A DNA stretch of 64,000 nt from Sphingobium indicum B90A (GTDB taxonomy: Bacteria > Pseudomonadota > Alphaproteobacteria > Sphingomonadales > Sphingomonadaceae). The notes beneath the pieces were generated by a model that saw only the letters and a list, made by a program, of their open reading frames with translations, had not been told where the DNA came from and did not search any database. The stretch is taken from assembly GCF_000264945.2 (NCBI RefSeq), contig NZ_CP013070.1:992001-1056000 (forward strand), in the 5' to 3' direction. The position numbers were made by a program, and so were the translations under genes. Below are positions 26,497 through 34,590 of the stretch, in pieces; position 1 is the stretch's first letter, and each line of letters begins with the position of its first letter.

Positions 26497-26659
26497 GATG
26501 GTATCTCCCGATCAGGGAGTGGTGGACACCATCATATCTACCATCGGATTGTTGGTATGCGGTGATATACAGCTACTCCGTATGAGCGGAGTATATCACA
26601 GAAAACCTACGGAAAACAGCCATTTACGAGATGAAATGGCACCTTCCGAGAGAGGAAGG

Positions 26660-26674
26660 TGGTGACCCCTACGG
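26660..26674. repeat. attL-like 3' end of tRNA-Glu
   Basis: The tRNA's own last 15 bases, TGGTGACCCCTACGG on the plus strand, are duplicated exactly at 20876-20890. Tyrosine integrases of this type recombine at tRNA 3' ends and leave the tRNA intact. Confidence 0.8.
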
Positions 26675-26734
26675 GAATCGAACCCGTGTTTCAGCCGTGA
26701 GAGGGCCGCGTCCTGACCGCTAGACGAAGGGGCC
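26660..26734 (-). tRNA. tRNA-Glu (CTC)
   Basis: A complete cloverleaf can be drawn. The acceptor stem GGCCCCT pairs with AGGGGTC, with one G-T pair. The D arm contains TAGCGGTCAGGA. The anticodon stem CGGCC/GGCTG encloses CTCTCAC with anticodon CTC, and the T arm is ACGGG-TTCGATT-CCCGT. The CCA end is encoded. Its 3' end served as the integration site of the adjacent island. Confidence 0.96.
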
Positions 26735-26825
26735 ACAGGCCGCGTGGGGCGGCGAGTAGGGGGCCGCGTTTAGGAAAGCGCGTCGGCGCCGTCAAGGGAA
26801 ACTCGCGCAATTTCCCTCCACCCAG

Positions 26826-26940
26826 AAAAAACCACCCCATGCGATTCGCATGGGGTGGCCAAGGTTCAGGGAGGAGACGCCTCCAAAAGGGGGAGGCGCC
26901 CATACGACACACCCGAAAGGGGGGCAGGTGCGCCGTATGT
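26826..26940 (-). ncRNA. Candidate C-rich trans-acting small RNA
   Basis: A promoter-like TTGAAA (26968-26973) and TATTTA (26945-26950) are spaced 17 bases apart. They precede three hairpins: 26901-26939 with a C-rich loop (TGCCCCCCTTTCG), 26877-26899 with loop CCCTTTT, and a perfect 13-bp terminator stem at 26832-26858 followed by six T. A single-stranded TCTCCTCCCTGAACC lies between hairpins two and three; it is complementary to Shine-Dalgarno sequences. This layout resembles the C-rich suhB/mmgR-like and cuckoo-like RNAs of Alphaproteobacteria. No ORF is present. Identity with a named family is inference. Confidence 0.6.
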
Positions 26941-26956
26941 TCGGTAAATAGAGAAA

Positions 26957-26986
26957 ACCGCGCGGAGTTTCAAGTGGCGCCGCGCA
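26957..26986 (-). terminator. Putative terminator of sapC
   Basis: On the minus strand GCGCGG pairs with CCGCGC across a 14-base loop, followed by GGTTTTC. It lies about 40 bases beyond the sapC stop. The same bases contain the -35 of the candidate small RNA promoter. Confidence 0.45.
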
Positions 26987-27026
26987 ACCTTTTTCCTTAA
27001 ATCCCTGTCATAAATGCTTAATTTGG

Positions 27027-27815
27027 TTAAGCATCCGCTGTCTGGGGCGCTGCCGGAACCGCGATCGGCCCCTTGCCCTGGGACACCTGCGCCTCGAACA
27101 GCTCACGCATGAGCTGCAATGAGAAGAGGTGCGCATGGATCAGCGGCAGCATGCCGTTCTGGCTGATCTTGCGAAGCTGGTCGCCGCGCATGTCCCGCAG
27201 CTTTTCCTCGTTCACCATGCGGAATCCGCGATAGACGAAGGGCTGTTCATTGCCGGGCACCTGAATGGCGACTTCGCCGTCCATCAGCAGGTCGAGATCC
27301 TTCAGATCCTTCATGAACTGGCCGGTGCGCGCCGCCGCCTGCTCGAAATCCTCGCAGAATTTGAGCACGCCCTGCGTCAGTTCGCTGGGCTTGCCATCCT
27401 CGAACAGAGCCTGGCCTTCCTCGAACGTGCCGAGCGCGTCGCTGGTCGGATCGAAGCAGAGCGAGAGTTCGTCGCTGTCGGAACGCAGCTTCGCCAGCAT
27501 CCAGGGATAGCGGCGGACATAGGCGGGCACATAGGCGGGGCCACGCAGCTTGCCCTCGTCGTCGAGGAAGGTGTTGACGCCTTCGTTGAGGCCCATCAGC
27601 GCCAGCGGAACCGGCTCGTCCCCGGCGGAGAAGATAATCGGCACGAAGCGCTGGGCGGCGACGAATTCGTCGACCGTCAGGGGAATGGCGTGCTGAGTCG
27701 TCAGGAACGGTGCCGAATCGACGGTGCGGCTGCGCCAGGCGGCATGATCGACGCTGCTCAGCGGGATGAGGTCGTTGTAGAAGACGGGAAGGCCGTTCGC
27801 GGGCGCGCTTGCCAT
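27027..27815 (-). CDS. SapC-family protein
   Basis: A 262-residue member of the SapC family (PF07277), first described beside S-layer genes but widespread in Alphaproteobacteria. It has a typical N-terminus, PVFYNDLIPLSSVDHAAWRSRTVDSAPFLTTQHAIPLTVDEF. The conserved core is FVPIIFSAGDEPVPLALMGL and YVRRYPWMLAK. No signal peptide or membrane segment is seen, so it is probably cytoplasmic. In other genomes it often accompanies TonB receptors and tryptophan halogenase-like genes, but neither is adjacent here. Its biochemical role is unknown. Confidence 0.85.
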   Translation of the reverse strand: MASAPANGLPVFYNDLIPLSSVDHAAWRSRTVDSAPFLTTQHAIPLTVDEFVAAQRFVPIIFSAGDEPVPLALMGLNEGVNTFLDDEGKLRGPAYVPAYVRRYPWMLAKLRSDSDELSLCFDPTSDALGTFEEGQALFEDGKPSELTQGVLKFCEDFEQAAARTGQFMKDLKDLDLLMDGEVAIQVPGNEQPFVYRGFRMVNEEKLRDMRGDQLRKISQNGMLPLIHAHLFSLQLMRELFEAQVSQGKGPIAVPAAPQTADA

Positions 27816-27953
27816 GATGTGCTAGTCCATTTCCAACAAAAAGCGGCGCATTTTGCCTTGCGCCGTGAGCATGATACTGGGCCGGGCAGGATAAGGCCCT
27901 TGCATGCGGGAGGCAATCGCTTTCGACGCCCGGCGCGGCGGGCGCGCCGGGTT

Positions 27954-29393
27954 TCAGCCTTCCTCCGGCCTGGGGATCAGCTTGTCGGGGTTCATGATGC
28001 CCTGCGGGTCGAAGGCGGCCTTGATCGCGCGCAGGGCGTGGAGGCGCGCGGGACTGGCGAGGCGGCCCAGTTCGGCGCGTTTCATCTGGCCGATGCCATG
28101 CTCGGCGGAGATGGAGCCGCCAGCCGCGACCACCGCGTCATGAACGAAGGCGTTGATCGCCTGCCCATGCGCCGCGATCCAGCCCGGCCCATCGGTCGTG
28201 CCCTTGGGGGCGCGGACATGGAAATGGACGTTGCCGTCGCCCAGATGGCCGAAGGAGGAGGCGGTGGTCCCAGGGAAGGCCCTTTCCGCCGCTGCCGCCG
28301 CATCCACCATGAAGGCGGGCATGCGGGCGACCGGCACGCTGACGTCATATTGCAGCGCCGGCCCCTGCGCCCGCTCGGATTCGGACAGCGATTCGCGGAT
28401 GCGCCAGAAGGCCTCCGCCTGCGCTTCATTGGCGGCGATGGCGGCGTCGACGGCGATGCCCCGTTCCAGCGCCTCGGCCAGCGCGCCTTCCAATTGCTCG
28501 GCCGGTCCGGGATCGCGCAGGTCGCCATGGTCCACCTCGACCAGCACGTGCCAGGGAGTGCGGGTCGCGATGGGGCAGCGGGTGCCGGGGATGTGCGAGA
28601 GGACATGGCCGAGGCCATCGTCGGCGATCACCTCGAACCCCTCGACGCTGTCGCCCAGATGCGCTTCGCACAGCCGGAGCAGCGCGAGCGCCTCGGCGGG
28701 GGAGGGGACGCCGATCCAGCCGACCGCGCGCGCCGCAATGGCGGGGACAAGGCGCAGCGAAGCGGCGGTGACGATCCCCAAAGTCCCCTCAGCGCCGATC
28801 AGCAACTGCTTGATGTCATAGCCGCGATTGTCTTTCCTGAGGGCATCCAGGCCGTGGAAGATGCCGCCGTCGGGCAGGACAGCCTCCAACCCTTCGACCA
28901 AAGCCCGCATCGTGCCGTGGCGTAGCACCTGCGTGCCGCCGGCATTGGTGGAGATGAGGCCGCCGATGGTGGCCGAACCCTTGGCCCCGAGGCTCAGGGG
29001 AAAGCGACGGCCGGCGGCGGCGGCGGCATCGTGGAGGTTGGAGAGAATCACGCCCGCTTCGCAGACGGCAAGATTGTCGTCCGGCGACAGGCTGCGGATA
29101 TGGTTCATCCTGCGGAGCGACAGGATCAGCGCGGAGCCGTCCGCCGGGGGCGTGGCGCCGCCCACCATGGACGTGTTGCCGCCCTGCGGCACCAGCGGCA
29201 CGGAAAGGTCGGCGGCAAGGCGGACGGCGGCGGCGACCTGCTCCGTCGTTTCGGGCTGAAGAATGGCGGACGCCGCGCCATGATAGCGTCCGCGCCAGTC
29301 GCTGAGCCACGGCGCGATGTCGTCCGCATCGGTCACGACGCGCTTTTCCCCCAGCAGGGCCGTGAATCGGGCGATAACATCTTGTCCTGTCAT
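27954..29393 (-). CDS. FAD-linked D-2-hydroxyacid dehydrogenase (GlcD/D2HGDH type)
   Basis: A 479-residue flavoprotein of the FAD_binding_4 plus FAD-oxidase_C family, which oxidises D-2-hydroxyacids such as D-2-hydroxyglutarate, D-lactate or glycolate. The FAD domain shows VPLVPQGGNTSMVGGA (about 65-80), LSLGAKGSATIGGLISTNAGG and LLIGAEGTLGIVT. The C-terminal domain carries SFGHLGDGNVHFHV, which supplies the metal/substrate histidines, and GSISAEHGIGQMKR. D2HGDH is the closest guess because no iron-sulfur partner gene is present. It probably clears the D-2-hydroxyglutarate by-product of serine synthesis. The gene is monocistronic. Confidence 0.88.
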   Translation of the reverse strand: MTGQDVIARFTALLGEKRVVTDADDIAPWLSDWRGRYHGAASAILQPETTEQVAAAVRLAADLSVPLVPQGGNTSMVGGATPPADGSALILSLRRMNHIRSLSPDDNLAVCEAGVILSNLHDAAAAAGRRFPLSLGAKGSATIGGLISTNAGGTQVLRHGTMRALVEGLEAVLPDGGIFHGLDALRKDNRGYDIKQLLIGAEGTLGIVTAASLRLVPAIAARAVGWIGVPSPAEALALLRLCEAHLGDSVEGFEVIADDGLGHVLSHIPGTRCPIATRTPWHVLVEVDHGDLRDPGPAEQLEGALAEALERGIAVDAAIAANEAQAEAFWRIRESLSESERAQGPALQYDVSVPVARMPAFMVDAAAAAERAFPGTTASSFGHLGDGNVHFHVRAPKGTTDGPGWIAAHGQAINAFVHDAVVAAGGSISAEHGIGQMKRAELGRLASPARLHALRAIKAAFDPQGIMNPDKLIPRPEEG

Positions 29394-29471
29394 GGGACTG
29401 TCCTATGCCTTGGAATTCATCGACGGTTCAACCTTTGGCCCATAGCGTCTGCGTCCCAAAAGGGGTTCGAC

Positions 29472-29906
29472 TTGTTTCATTCCGTCCTGCTGCTGTTCAC
29501 CGCGTCAGCCGCCGAGCCCGTGCAATGGGCGCAACTGACGATAGAGCAGCGCGTCATCATCCGCGTTCCGATGGCAAGGAAGGGACGCGCCCCCGCTCGT
29601 CCCGTCCCCCAGGCGCGGGACGACTGGAAGGAAAGGAAGGGGCCGCGCTGCATCGCGCTGCGCTCGATTCGCTCCGCAAGCATATTGATGGACAATGCCA
29701 TAGACCTGCTGCTGGCGGACAATCATCGTTACCGCGCCAGGCTGGAGCGCGGGTGCAACAGCATGGGGTTCTATTCCGGCTTCTATGTCGAACCCGATGA
29801 GGATGGCTCGCTCTGTTCCGGGCGGGACGAGTTGCAGGCGCGCAGCGGGGCAAGTTGCGCGATCGACAGTTTTCGCCGGCTGGAGCAGGCCGAACCCGAC
29901 GATTAG
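29472..29906 (+). CDS. Small conserved secreted protein, function unknown
   Basis: A 144-residue product that I cannot assign. The frame is open far upstream, but that region is antisense to the dehydrogenase. TTG at 29472, eight bases after AGGGG, gives a short signal-peptide-like N-terminus (MFHSVLLLFTASAAEP). The body contains QWAQLTIEQRVIIRVPM, a basic proline-rich stretch (RKGRAPARPVPQARDDW) and a C-terminal part, DNAIDLLLADNHRYRARLERGCNSMGFYSGFYV. Two cysteines near the C-terminus could form a disulfide. The composition suggests a periplasmic protein of a lineage-specific family. Confidence 0.6.
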   Translation: MFHSVLLLFTASAAEPVQWAQLTIEQRVIIRVPMARKGRAPARPVPQARDDWKERKGPRCIALRSIRSASILMDNAIDLLLADNHRYRARLERGCNSMGFYSGFYVEPDEDGSLCSGRDELQARSGASCAIDSFRRLEQAEPDD

Positions 29907-30018
29907 CGCCATCCTCTTCGCGATTTTCTTGACAAGAGGCCGATATTTCCGCAAGGCGCGCCCGATTTCCCCTGCGTGTTCCAACGCGGGGGGAGAGCCT
30001 CCTGTCCCGGACATCTGA

Positions 30019-31356
30019 ATGACCTTTGCCGATCTCGGCCTATCCGACGAATTATTGAAGGCCGTTAGCGAGGCCGGATATGACACGCCCACGCCGATCC
30101 AGGCGCAGGCGATTCCCCCCGTGCTGATGATGAAGGACATCATCGGCATCGCGCAGACCGGGACGGGCAAGACAGCCAGCTTCGTGCTGCCGATGATCGA
30201 CATCCTTGCCCATGGCCGCGCCCGCGCGCTGATGCCGCGTTCGCTGATCCTGGAGCCGACGCGGGAACTGGCCGCCCAGGTGGCGGAGAATTTCGAGAAA
30301 TACGGGAAGTATCACAAGCTCAACATGGCGCTGCTGATCGGCGGCGTGCAGATGGGCGACCAGCTCAAGGCCCTGGAAAAGGGCGTGGACGTGCTGATCG
30401 CAACGCCAGGTCGCCTGATGGACCTGTTCCAGCGGGGCAAGATATTGCTCAACGGTTGCAGCATGCTGGTGATCGACGAAGCGGACCGCATGCTCGACAT
30501 GGGTTTCATCCCTGACATCGAGGAAATTTGCACCAAGCTGCCTGCCCAGCGGCAGACTTTGCTGTTTTCCGCGACCATGCCCGCGCCGATCAAGAAGCTG
30601 GCCGACCGCTTCCTCAGCAATCCTAAGTCGATCGAGGTGGCGCGGCCCGCGACCGCCTCCACCAACATTACCCAGCGGTTGGTGAAGGTGGATTCGCGCA
30701 AGAAGCGGGAAGCGCTGCGCGCGATGCTGGAAGCGGAGGATGTGCTGAGCGCGGTGATCTTCTGCAACCGCAAGACAACGGTGCGGGAACTCAACAAGAG
30801 CCTTCAGCGCCACGGCTTCAGGTCGGGCGAGATCCACGGCGACATAGACCAGTCGGCGCGCATCGCGGAACTGGAGCGGTTCCGTGCGGGGACGGTGAAC
30901 ATACTGGTGGCGTCGGACGTGGCGGCCCGCGGGTTGGACATCAAGGGCGTCAGCCATGTGTTCAACTTCGACGCGCCCTGGCATCCGGACGATTATGTCC
31001 ACCGCATCGGCCGCACCGGCCGCGCCGGGGCGAAGGGCGTCGCCTATACCTTCGTGACGGCGGACGATGCCGAGGCCATCGACAATATCCAGAAGCTGAT
31101 CAAGCAGAAGATCGAGACGATTGACGCGCCGGCGGCCGCTGCCCCCGCCGAAAGGGAGAAGCAGGAGCCGCGCCGTCCGGACAAGGAGCGCAAGAGCGAC
31201 AAGCGGCGCGACGACCGCCGCCGCGAAGAACCCCGCGCTGCGCGGCCCGAAGGCAATGGCGCCCGGCCGCGGCGGCCGGAACAGGTGGACGATGGCCCGG
31301 ACGACGGCTGGAACGGGCCGGTTCCGGAATTCCTCTCCGTGGGATTCGGGGCTTAG
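30019..31356 (+). CDS. DEAD-box RNA helicase, RhlE-like
   Basis: An ATP-dependent RNA helicase of 445 residues for RNA remodelling or ribosome assembly. All motifs are seen: the Q motif (YDTPTPIQAQAIPP), motif I AQTGTGKT, Ia EPTRELAAQ, II DEAD (VIDEADRMLDMGF), III SAT (LLFSATMP), V VASDVAARGLDI and VI HRIGRTGRAG. After about residue 370 comes a highly charged basic tail (REKQEPRRPDKERKSDKRRDDRRRE), typical for RNA tethering. The final stretch VPEFLSVGFGA is also seen in alphaproteobacterial RhlE-type proteins. Confidence 0.92.
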   Translation: MTFADLGLSDELLKAVSEAGYDTPTPIQAQAIPPVLMMKDIIGIAQTGTGKTASFVLPMIDILAHGRARALMPRSLILEPTRELAAQVAENFEKYGKYHKLNMALLIGGVQMGDQLKALEKGVDVLIATPGRLMDLFQRGKILLNGCSMLVIDEADRMLDMGFIPDIEEICTKLPAQRQTLLFSATMPAPIKKLADRFLSNPKSIEVARPATASTNITQRLVKVDSRKKREALRAMLEAEDVLSAVIFCNRKTTVRELNKSLQRHGFRSGEIHGDIDQSARIAELERFRAGTVNILVASDVAARGLDIKGVSHVFNFDAPWHPDDYVHRIGRTGRAGAKGVAYTFVTADDAEAIDNIQKLIKQKIETIDAPAAAAPAEREKQEPRRPDKERKSDKRRDDRRREEPRAARPEGNGARPRRPEQVDDGPDDGWNGPVPEFLSVGFGA

Positions 31357-31439
31357 AAGATCGTGCGGAAGAGCCTGCCTGTCCAAGGGTGGGAATCGGT
31401 TCTCCGCTTGGCCATGCTCTCTTTCCCTTCGCGCGCCGT

Positions 31440-31459
31440 GCTCCTGCGAAGGCAGGAGC
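31440..31459. repeat. Palindromic repeat GCTCCTGC-GAAG-GCAGGAGC
   Basis: An 8-bp stem with a GAAG loop in the gap between the convergent helicase and regA genes. The same arms occur with a CTTC loop at 46232-46257, so it is a dispersed repeat family. A looser copy (TGCGCGGGAGCAGGACGCT) follows near 31531. No T run is present. Confidence 0.55.
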
Positions 31460-31605
31460 CCAGACCCGCCGTGAATGGGCATCACTGCGTCCAGACCAGA
31501 TTCCTGCGAGCGGTGCGCCTCGCTCCAGTGCCTGCGCGGGAGCAGGACGCTACCCAAAAGAAAGAGTCGCGCTCCGGCCCGTTCACTCCCTAGCTGAAAT
31601 CTCCT

Positions 31606-32136
31606 TCAACCCACCTGCCGTTTCGCCAGCTTCCTTGCCAGCGTTCGCCGGTGCATGCCCAATCGCCGCGCCGCTTCGGAGATATTGAAGTCGCTGTCCT
31701 TCAGCACTTCATGGATATGTTCCCATTCCAGCGTCTTGATCGATGTCGGACGCGGCGCCAGCGGCGTGGACGGATCGCCGGCCGATCGGGCGAACGCCGC
31801 CTCTATGTCGTCGGTGTTGGACGGCTTGGCCAGATAGTTGGACGCGCCGAGCTTGATGGCCTCCACCGCCGTCGCGATGCTGGCGAAGCCGGTCAGCACA
31901 ACGATCACCATCGCGGGATCATGGGCATGCAGGGTTCGCACGCACACCAGCCCCGACTCCGCGCCCAGCTTCAGGTCGACCACGGCGAAGCCCGGCCTGT
32001 TGCCCGCCAGCACCCTTTCCAGCGCCGCGTGGCTGTCCGCCGTCAGCACCATATAGCCGCGCCGTTCGAAGGAGCGCTTCAGCGTCTTCGCGAACGCCTC
32101 GTCATCTTCGACAATCACCAGCAGGCGATCCGTCAT
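31606..32136 (-). CDS. regA: Redox response regulator RegA/ActR/PrrA family
   Basis: A 176-residue two-component regulator. The receiver domain has acidic D11 and D12, phospho-acceptor D54 (AVVDLKLG) and K104 (YLAKPS). A proline-containing hinge (DPSTPLAPRPTS) leads to a Fis-type helix-turn-helix, EWEHIHEVLKDSDFNISEAARRLGMHRRTLARKLAKR, which is almost diagnostic of RegA. The start ATG overlaps the regB stop by four bases. In Alphaproteobacteria RegA controls oxidases, carbon and nitrogen fixation genes in response to redox state. Here it is the last gene of the quinol oxidase cluster. Confidence 0.92.
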   Translation of the reverse strand: MTDRLLVIVEDDEAFAKTLKRSFERRGYMVLTADSHAALERVLAGNRPGFAVVDLKLGAESGLVCVRTLHAHDPAMVIVVLTGFASIATAVEAIKLGASNYLAKPSNTDDIEAAFARSAGDPSTPLAPRPTSIKTLEWEHIHEVLKDSDFNISEAARRLGMHRRTLARKLAKRQVG

Positions 32137-33452
32137 GCAGTCGTCTCCTCCAGCGCCACCGTGCCCAGCGGCAGCCGCAGCAGGATCAGCGCCCCGCCGT
32201 CGGCGCCGTTGCTCGCGCTGACGCTGCCGCCCAGCTTGCGCACGACATTGACCACAAGGAACAGGCCCAGGCCGTGACCTTCCTTGCCCTTGCTCGATCG
32301 ATAGGGCTTGCCGAAATCCTCCAGCATCGCCTGCGAAAAGCCGCTGCCATTGTCGCGGACCGCGATGTTGAGCGAGCTGCAGTCGCGCCCGACGAGCAGG
32401 TCGATATAGGTCGCGCCCGCCTCTCGCGCATTGTCGAGCAGGTTGCCGATCGCCTGGCGGATCACCGGATCGGCGACGATGCGGGGATAGTCGTGCGGCC
32501 CGAAATCGCAGCGCAGCGGCATGCCGGGATTGGCCCTGCGCCACTCCATGGCGATGCCCTCGATGAAATCGCGCACATTGGTGACTTCCGGCGCCTCGCC
32601 CCGCGCCTCTCCGGAGGAAAGGAGGATGCCGGTGACGATCTGCTTGCAGCGCTGCACGGCGGCCTGCATCTCCTCCACTTCCTCGACCAGGGCGGCGTGT
32701 TCCGTCACCTCCGGCATATGCTTCCAGTCGCCCAGCACCACCGCAAGCTGGGAGAGGGGCGTGCCCAGTTCATGCGCCGCGCCCGACGCCAGCAGGCCCA
32801 TGCGGACGATATGCTCCTCCTCCGCCGCCTGTTGCCGCAGCCGGGCGAGATAGGCCTCCCGCGCCTGGAGGTTGCGCGTCACCGGCAGCATGAACAACAC
32901 CAGCAGCACCGCGACCATGGTGAGGCAGATCCAGGTGCCGACGATATGCAGGTCGAACAGATGGCCTTCCAGCGCGCCGTTGAGATCCAGCGGCCGGTAA
33001 TGCAGCGCCAGCAGCCCCGCGCACAGCGCCGAGACGAAGACGATGCCCCAGATGCTCCAGCGATCAAGCAGCACCGCGCCCAGCGCCACCTGCACCAGAT
33101 AGAGGGAGATGAAGGGATTGGTCGCCCCGCCGGAAAGATAAAGCTGCGCCGTCAGCAGCAGCACGTCGAACAGCAGCGACAGGAACAGTTCGGCATGGGA
33201 CACGTCGGTCCGCCTGCGCAGCACGCCCAGGCTGAGGCCGTTCATCGCCATTGCCATGCCCGCGAGCAGCAGCATCGGCGCCAGCGGCAGGCGGATGCCC
33301 ATGACGAAATGCACCGCCACTATGGTGATGAGCTGGCCCGCGATCGCCAGCCAGCGCAATTGCACCAGCAGCGCCAGATTCTTGCGCCCGGCGGCGTCGG
33401 CGGGCCACTGGCTGGGTTGCCAGAGGGTGCTGATCGGCAGGGTCCGGTTCAT
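32133..33452 (-). CDS. regB: Redox sensor histidine kinase RegB/ActS/PrrB family
   Basis: A membrane kinase of 439 residues. Start ATG at 33452 overlaps the SURF1 stop (ATGA). About six hydrophobic segments occupy residues 25-190. The quinone-sensing GGATNPF motif sits at 108-114. The H box ASGAAHELGTPLSQLAVVLGDW contains phospho-acceptor H227, and C269 in QRCKQIV corresponds to the redox-active cysteine of RegB. ATP-binding motifs are NLLDNAREAG and GKEGHGLGLFLVVNVV. It senses the ubiquinone pool and phosphorylates RegA, encoded immediately downstream. Confidence 0.93.
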   Translation of the reverse strand: MNRTLPISTLWQPSQWPADAAGRKNLALLVQLRWLAIAGQLITIVAVHFVMGIRLPLAPMLLLAGMAMAMNGLSLGVLRRRTDVSHAELFLSLLFDVLLLTAQLYLSGGATNPFISLYLVQVALGAVLLDRWSIWGIVFVSALCAGLLALHYRPLDLNGALEGHLFDLHIVGTWICLTMVAVLLVLFMLPVTRNLQAREAYLARLRQQAAEEEHIVRMGLLASGAAHELGTPLSQLAVVLGDWKHMPEVTEHAALVEEVEEMQAAVQRCKQIVTGILLSSGEARGEAPEVTNVRDFIEGIAMEWRRANPGMPLRCDFGPHDYPRIVADPVIRQAIGNLLDNAREAGATYIDLLVGRDCSSLNIAVRDNGSGFSQAMLEDFGKPYRSSKGKEGHGLGLFLVVNVVRKLGGSVSASNGADGGALILLRLPLGTVALEETTA

Positions 33453-34174
33453 CCCCGGCGGTCTTTTCGCGCCTGTCGCATGACCAATATGTACCCGCCC
33501 GCGACCATCGCCGCCAGCACGAACCATGTGATCGCATATTGCAGGTGGCTGTTGGGGAATTTGACGACGGTAAGGCCGCCGACGGGCAAGCTGTCGGGGT
33601 CGCGGGCGGCGTCCGCGTCGATGAAATAATCGGCGAGCGGGCCGCTGATCCCCCGCGCCGCGGCGATGGCGGCGACGTCGCGGGAATACCAGCGGTCGGC
33701 CGCCGGGTCGTTGGAGCGCAGGAAGCCGCCGCCCGGCTCGCTGAGGCGGAGCAGGCCCGTCACATGCACCTCGCCCGGCGGTCTTGCATAATCCCGCCGC
33801 CTGTCGGGCGGCACGAAGCCGCGATTGACGATCAGGGTGAAGCCCTGGTCGGTGACGAGGGGGGTCAGCACCCAGAAACCGGGTCCGCGCACCGTCACGG
33901 CCTGCACCAGCGCGGCCTTGTCATGGAGGAAATGGCCCGAAATCCGCACGCGGCGATATTCGTCGGCCCTGCCAGCGGAGCGGGGGGCGGGAATGGGGAG
34001 CGCGTGGATGCGGGCGTCGACGCGGGCGATCAGGTCGCGCTTCCAGGCGAGGCGCTGGACCTGCCAGGCGCCCAGCGCGCAAAATCCGGCGAAAAGGAGG
34101 AGGGCGATCAGCGTCGGGCCGATGGGAAAGGCCGGGGAGCGCCGGGAGCGCTTCCCGTCGCGGGCCGTTGTCAC
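33449..34174 (-). CDS. SURF1-family oxidase assembly protein
   Basis: A membrane protein of 241 residues that helps insert haem into terminal oxidases. Start assigned to GTG at 34174, which overlaps the cyoD stop (GTGA). An N-terminal transmembrane helix (GPTLIALLLFAGFCALGAWQVQRLAWK) with the GxWQxxR-like motif, a soluble domain with VRGPGFWVLTPLV and LIVNRGFVP, and a C-terminal helix (YAITWFVLAAMVAGGYILV) define the family. Position between cyoD and regB suggests it serves this quinol oxidase; quinol-oxidase-linked SURF1 genes are known. Confidence 0.9.
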   Translation of the reverse strand: MTTARDGKRSRRSPAFPIGPTLIALLLFAGFCALGAWQVQRLAWKRDLIARVDARIHALPIPAPRSAGRADEYRRVRISGHFLHDKAALVQAVTVRGPGFWVLTPLVTDQGFTLIVNRGFVPPDRRRDYARPPGEVHVTGLLRLSEPGGGFLRSNDPAADRWYSRDVAAIAAARGISGPLADYFIDADAARDPDSLPVGGLTVVKFPNSHLQYAITWFVLAAMVAGGYILVMRQARKDRRG

Positions 34175-34590
34175 GGCATTTCGCTCATATTGTGCATGGC
34201 GCGCATTTCCTGGGTCGGACCCATGTCCATCTCCATCTGCGCGTGCGGCATCATGTTGGCGTTCAGATGATACATGACCCACAAGGATCCCGACAGGACG
34301 ATGACGACCAGCACCACGGTCAGCATCATCGCCATGAACGACCAGCCGCCTTCCACGCGGGTGTTCATGTGCAGGAAGTAGATCATGTGGACCACCACCT
34401 GCACCGCGGCGAAGCCCATGATGACGACGCCGGTCAGTTGCGGATCGTTCAGCGCGCCGCTCATCACCAGCCAGAATGGAATGGCCGTCAGGATCGCCGA
34501 CAGGCCGAAGCCGATCATGTAGCTGCCGAAGCTGCCATGCGCGCCTTCTTCATAATGGCCGTGATCGTGGGAATGGACAGCGTCGCTCAC
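34171..34590 (-). CDS. cyoD: Cytochrome o ubiquinol oxidase subunit IV
   Basis: A small 139-residue membrane subunit with three hydrophobic helices (SYMIGFGLSAILTAIPFWLVM, TGVVIMGFAAVQVVVHMIYFLH, SFMAMMLTVVLVVIVLSGSLWVMYHL). It begins at GTG (34590), overlapping the cyoC stop. The N-terminus is histidine-rich (SHDHGHYEEGAHG) and the C-terminus methionine-rich (NANMMPHAQMEMDMGP). The family helps assemble the copper site of subunit I. It is encoded between cyoC and SURF1. Confidence 0.92.
   Translation of the reverse strand: MSDAVHSHDHGHYEEGAHGSFGSYMIGFGLSAILTAIPFWLVMSGALNDPQLTGVVIMGFAAVQVVVHMIYFLHMNTRVEGGWSFMAMMLTVVLVVIVLSGSLWVMYHLNANMMPHAQMEMDMGPTQEMRAMHNMSEMP

Noticed and set aside
26462..26665. 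67-codon plus-strand frame beside tRNA-Glu
   Set aside because: It overlaps the tRNA gene and is antisense to the integrase remnant, with no ribosome site or recognisable protein.
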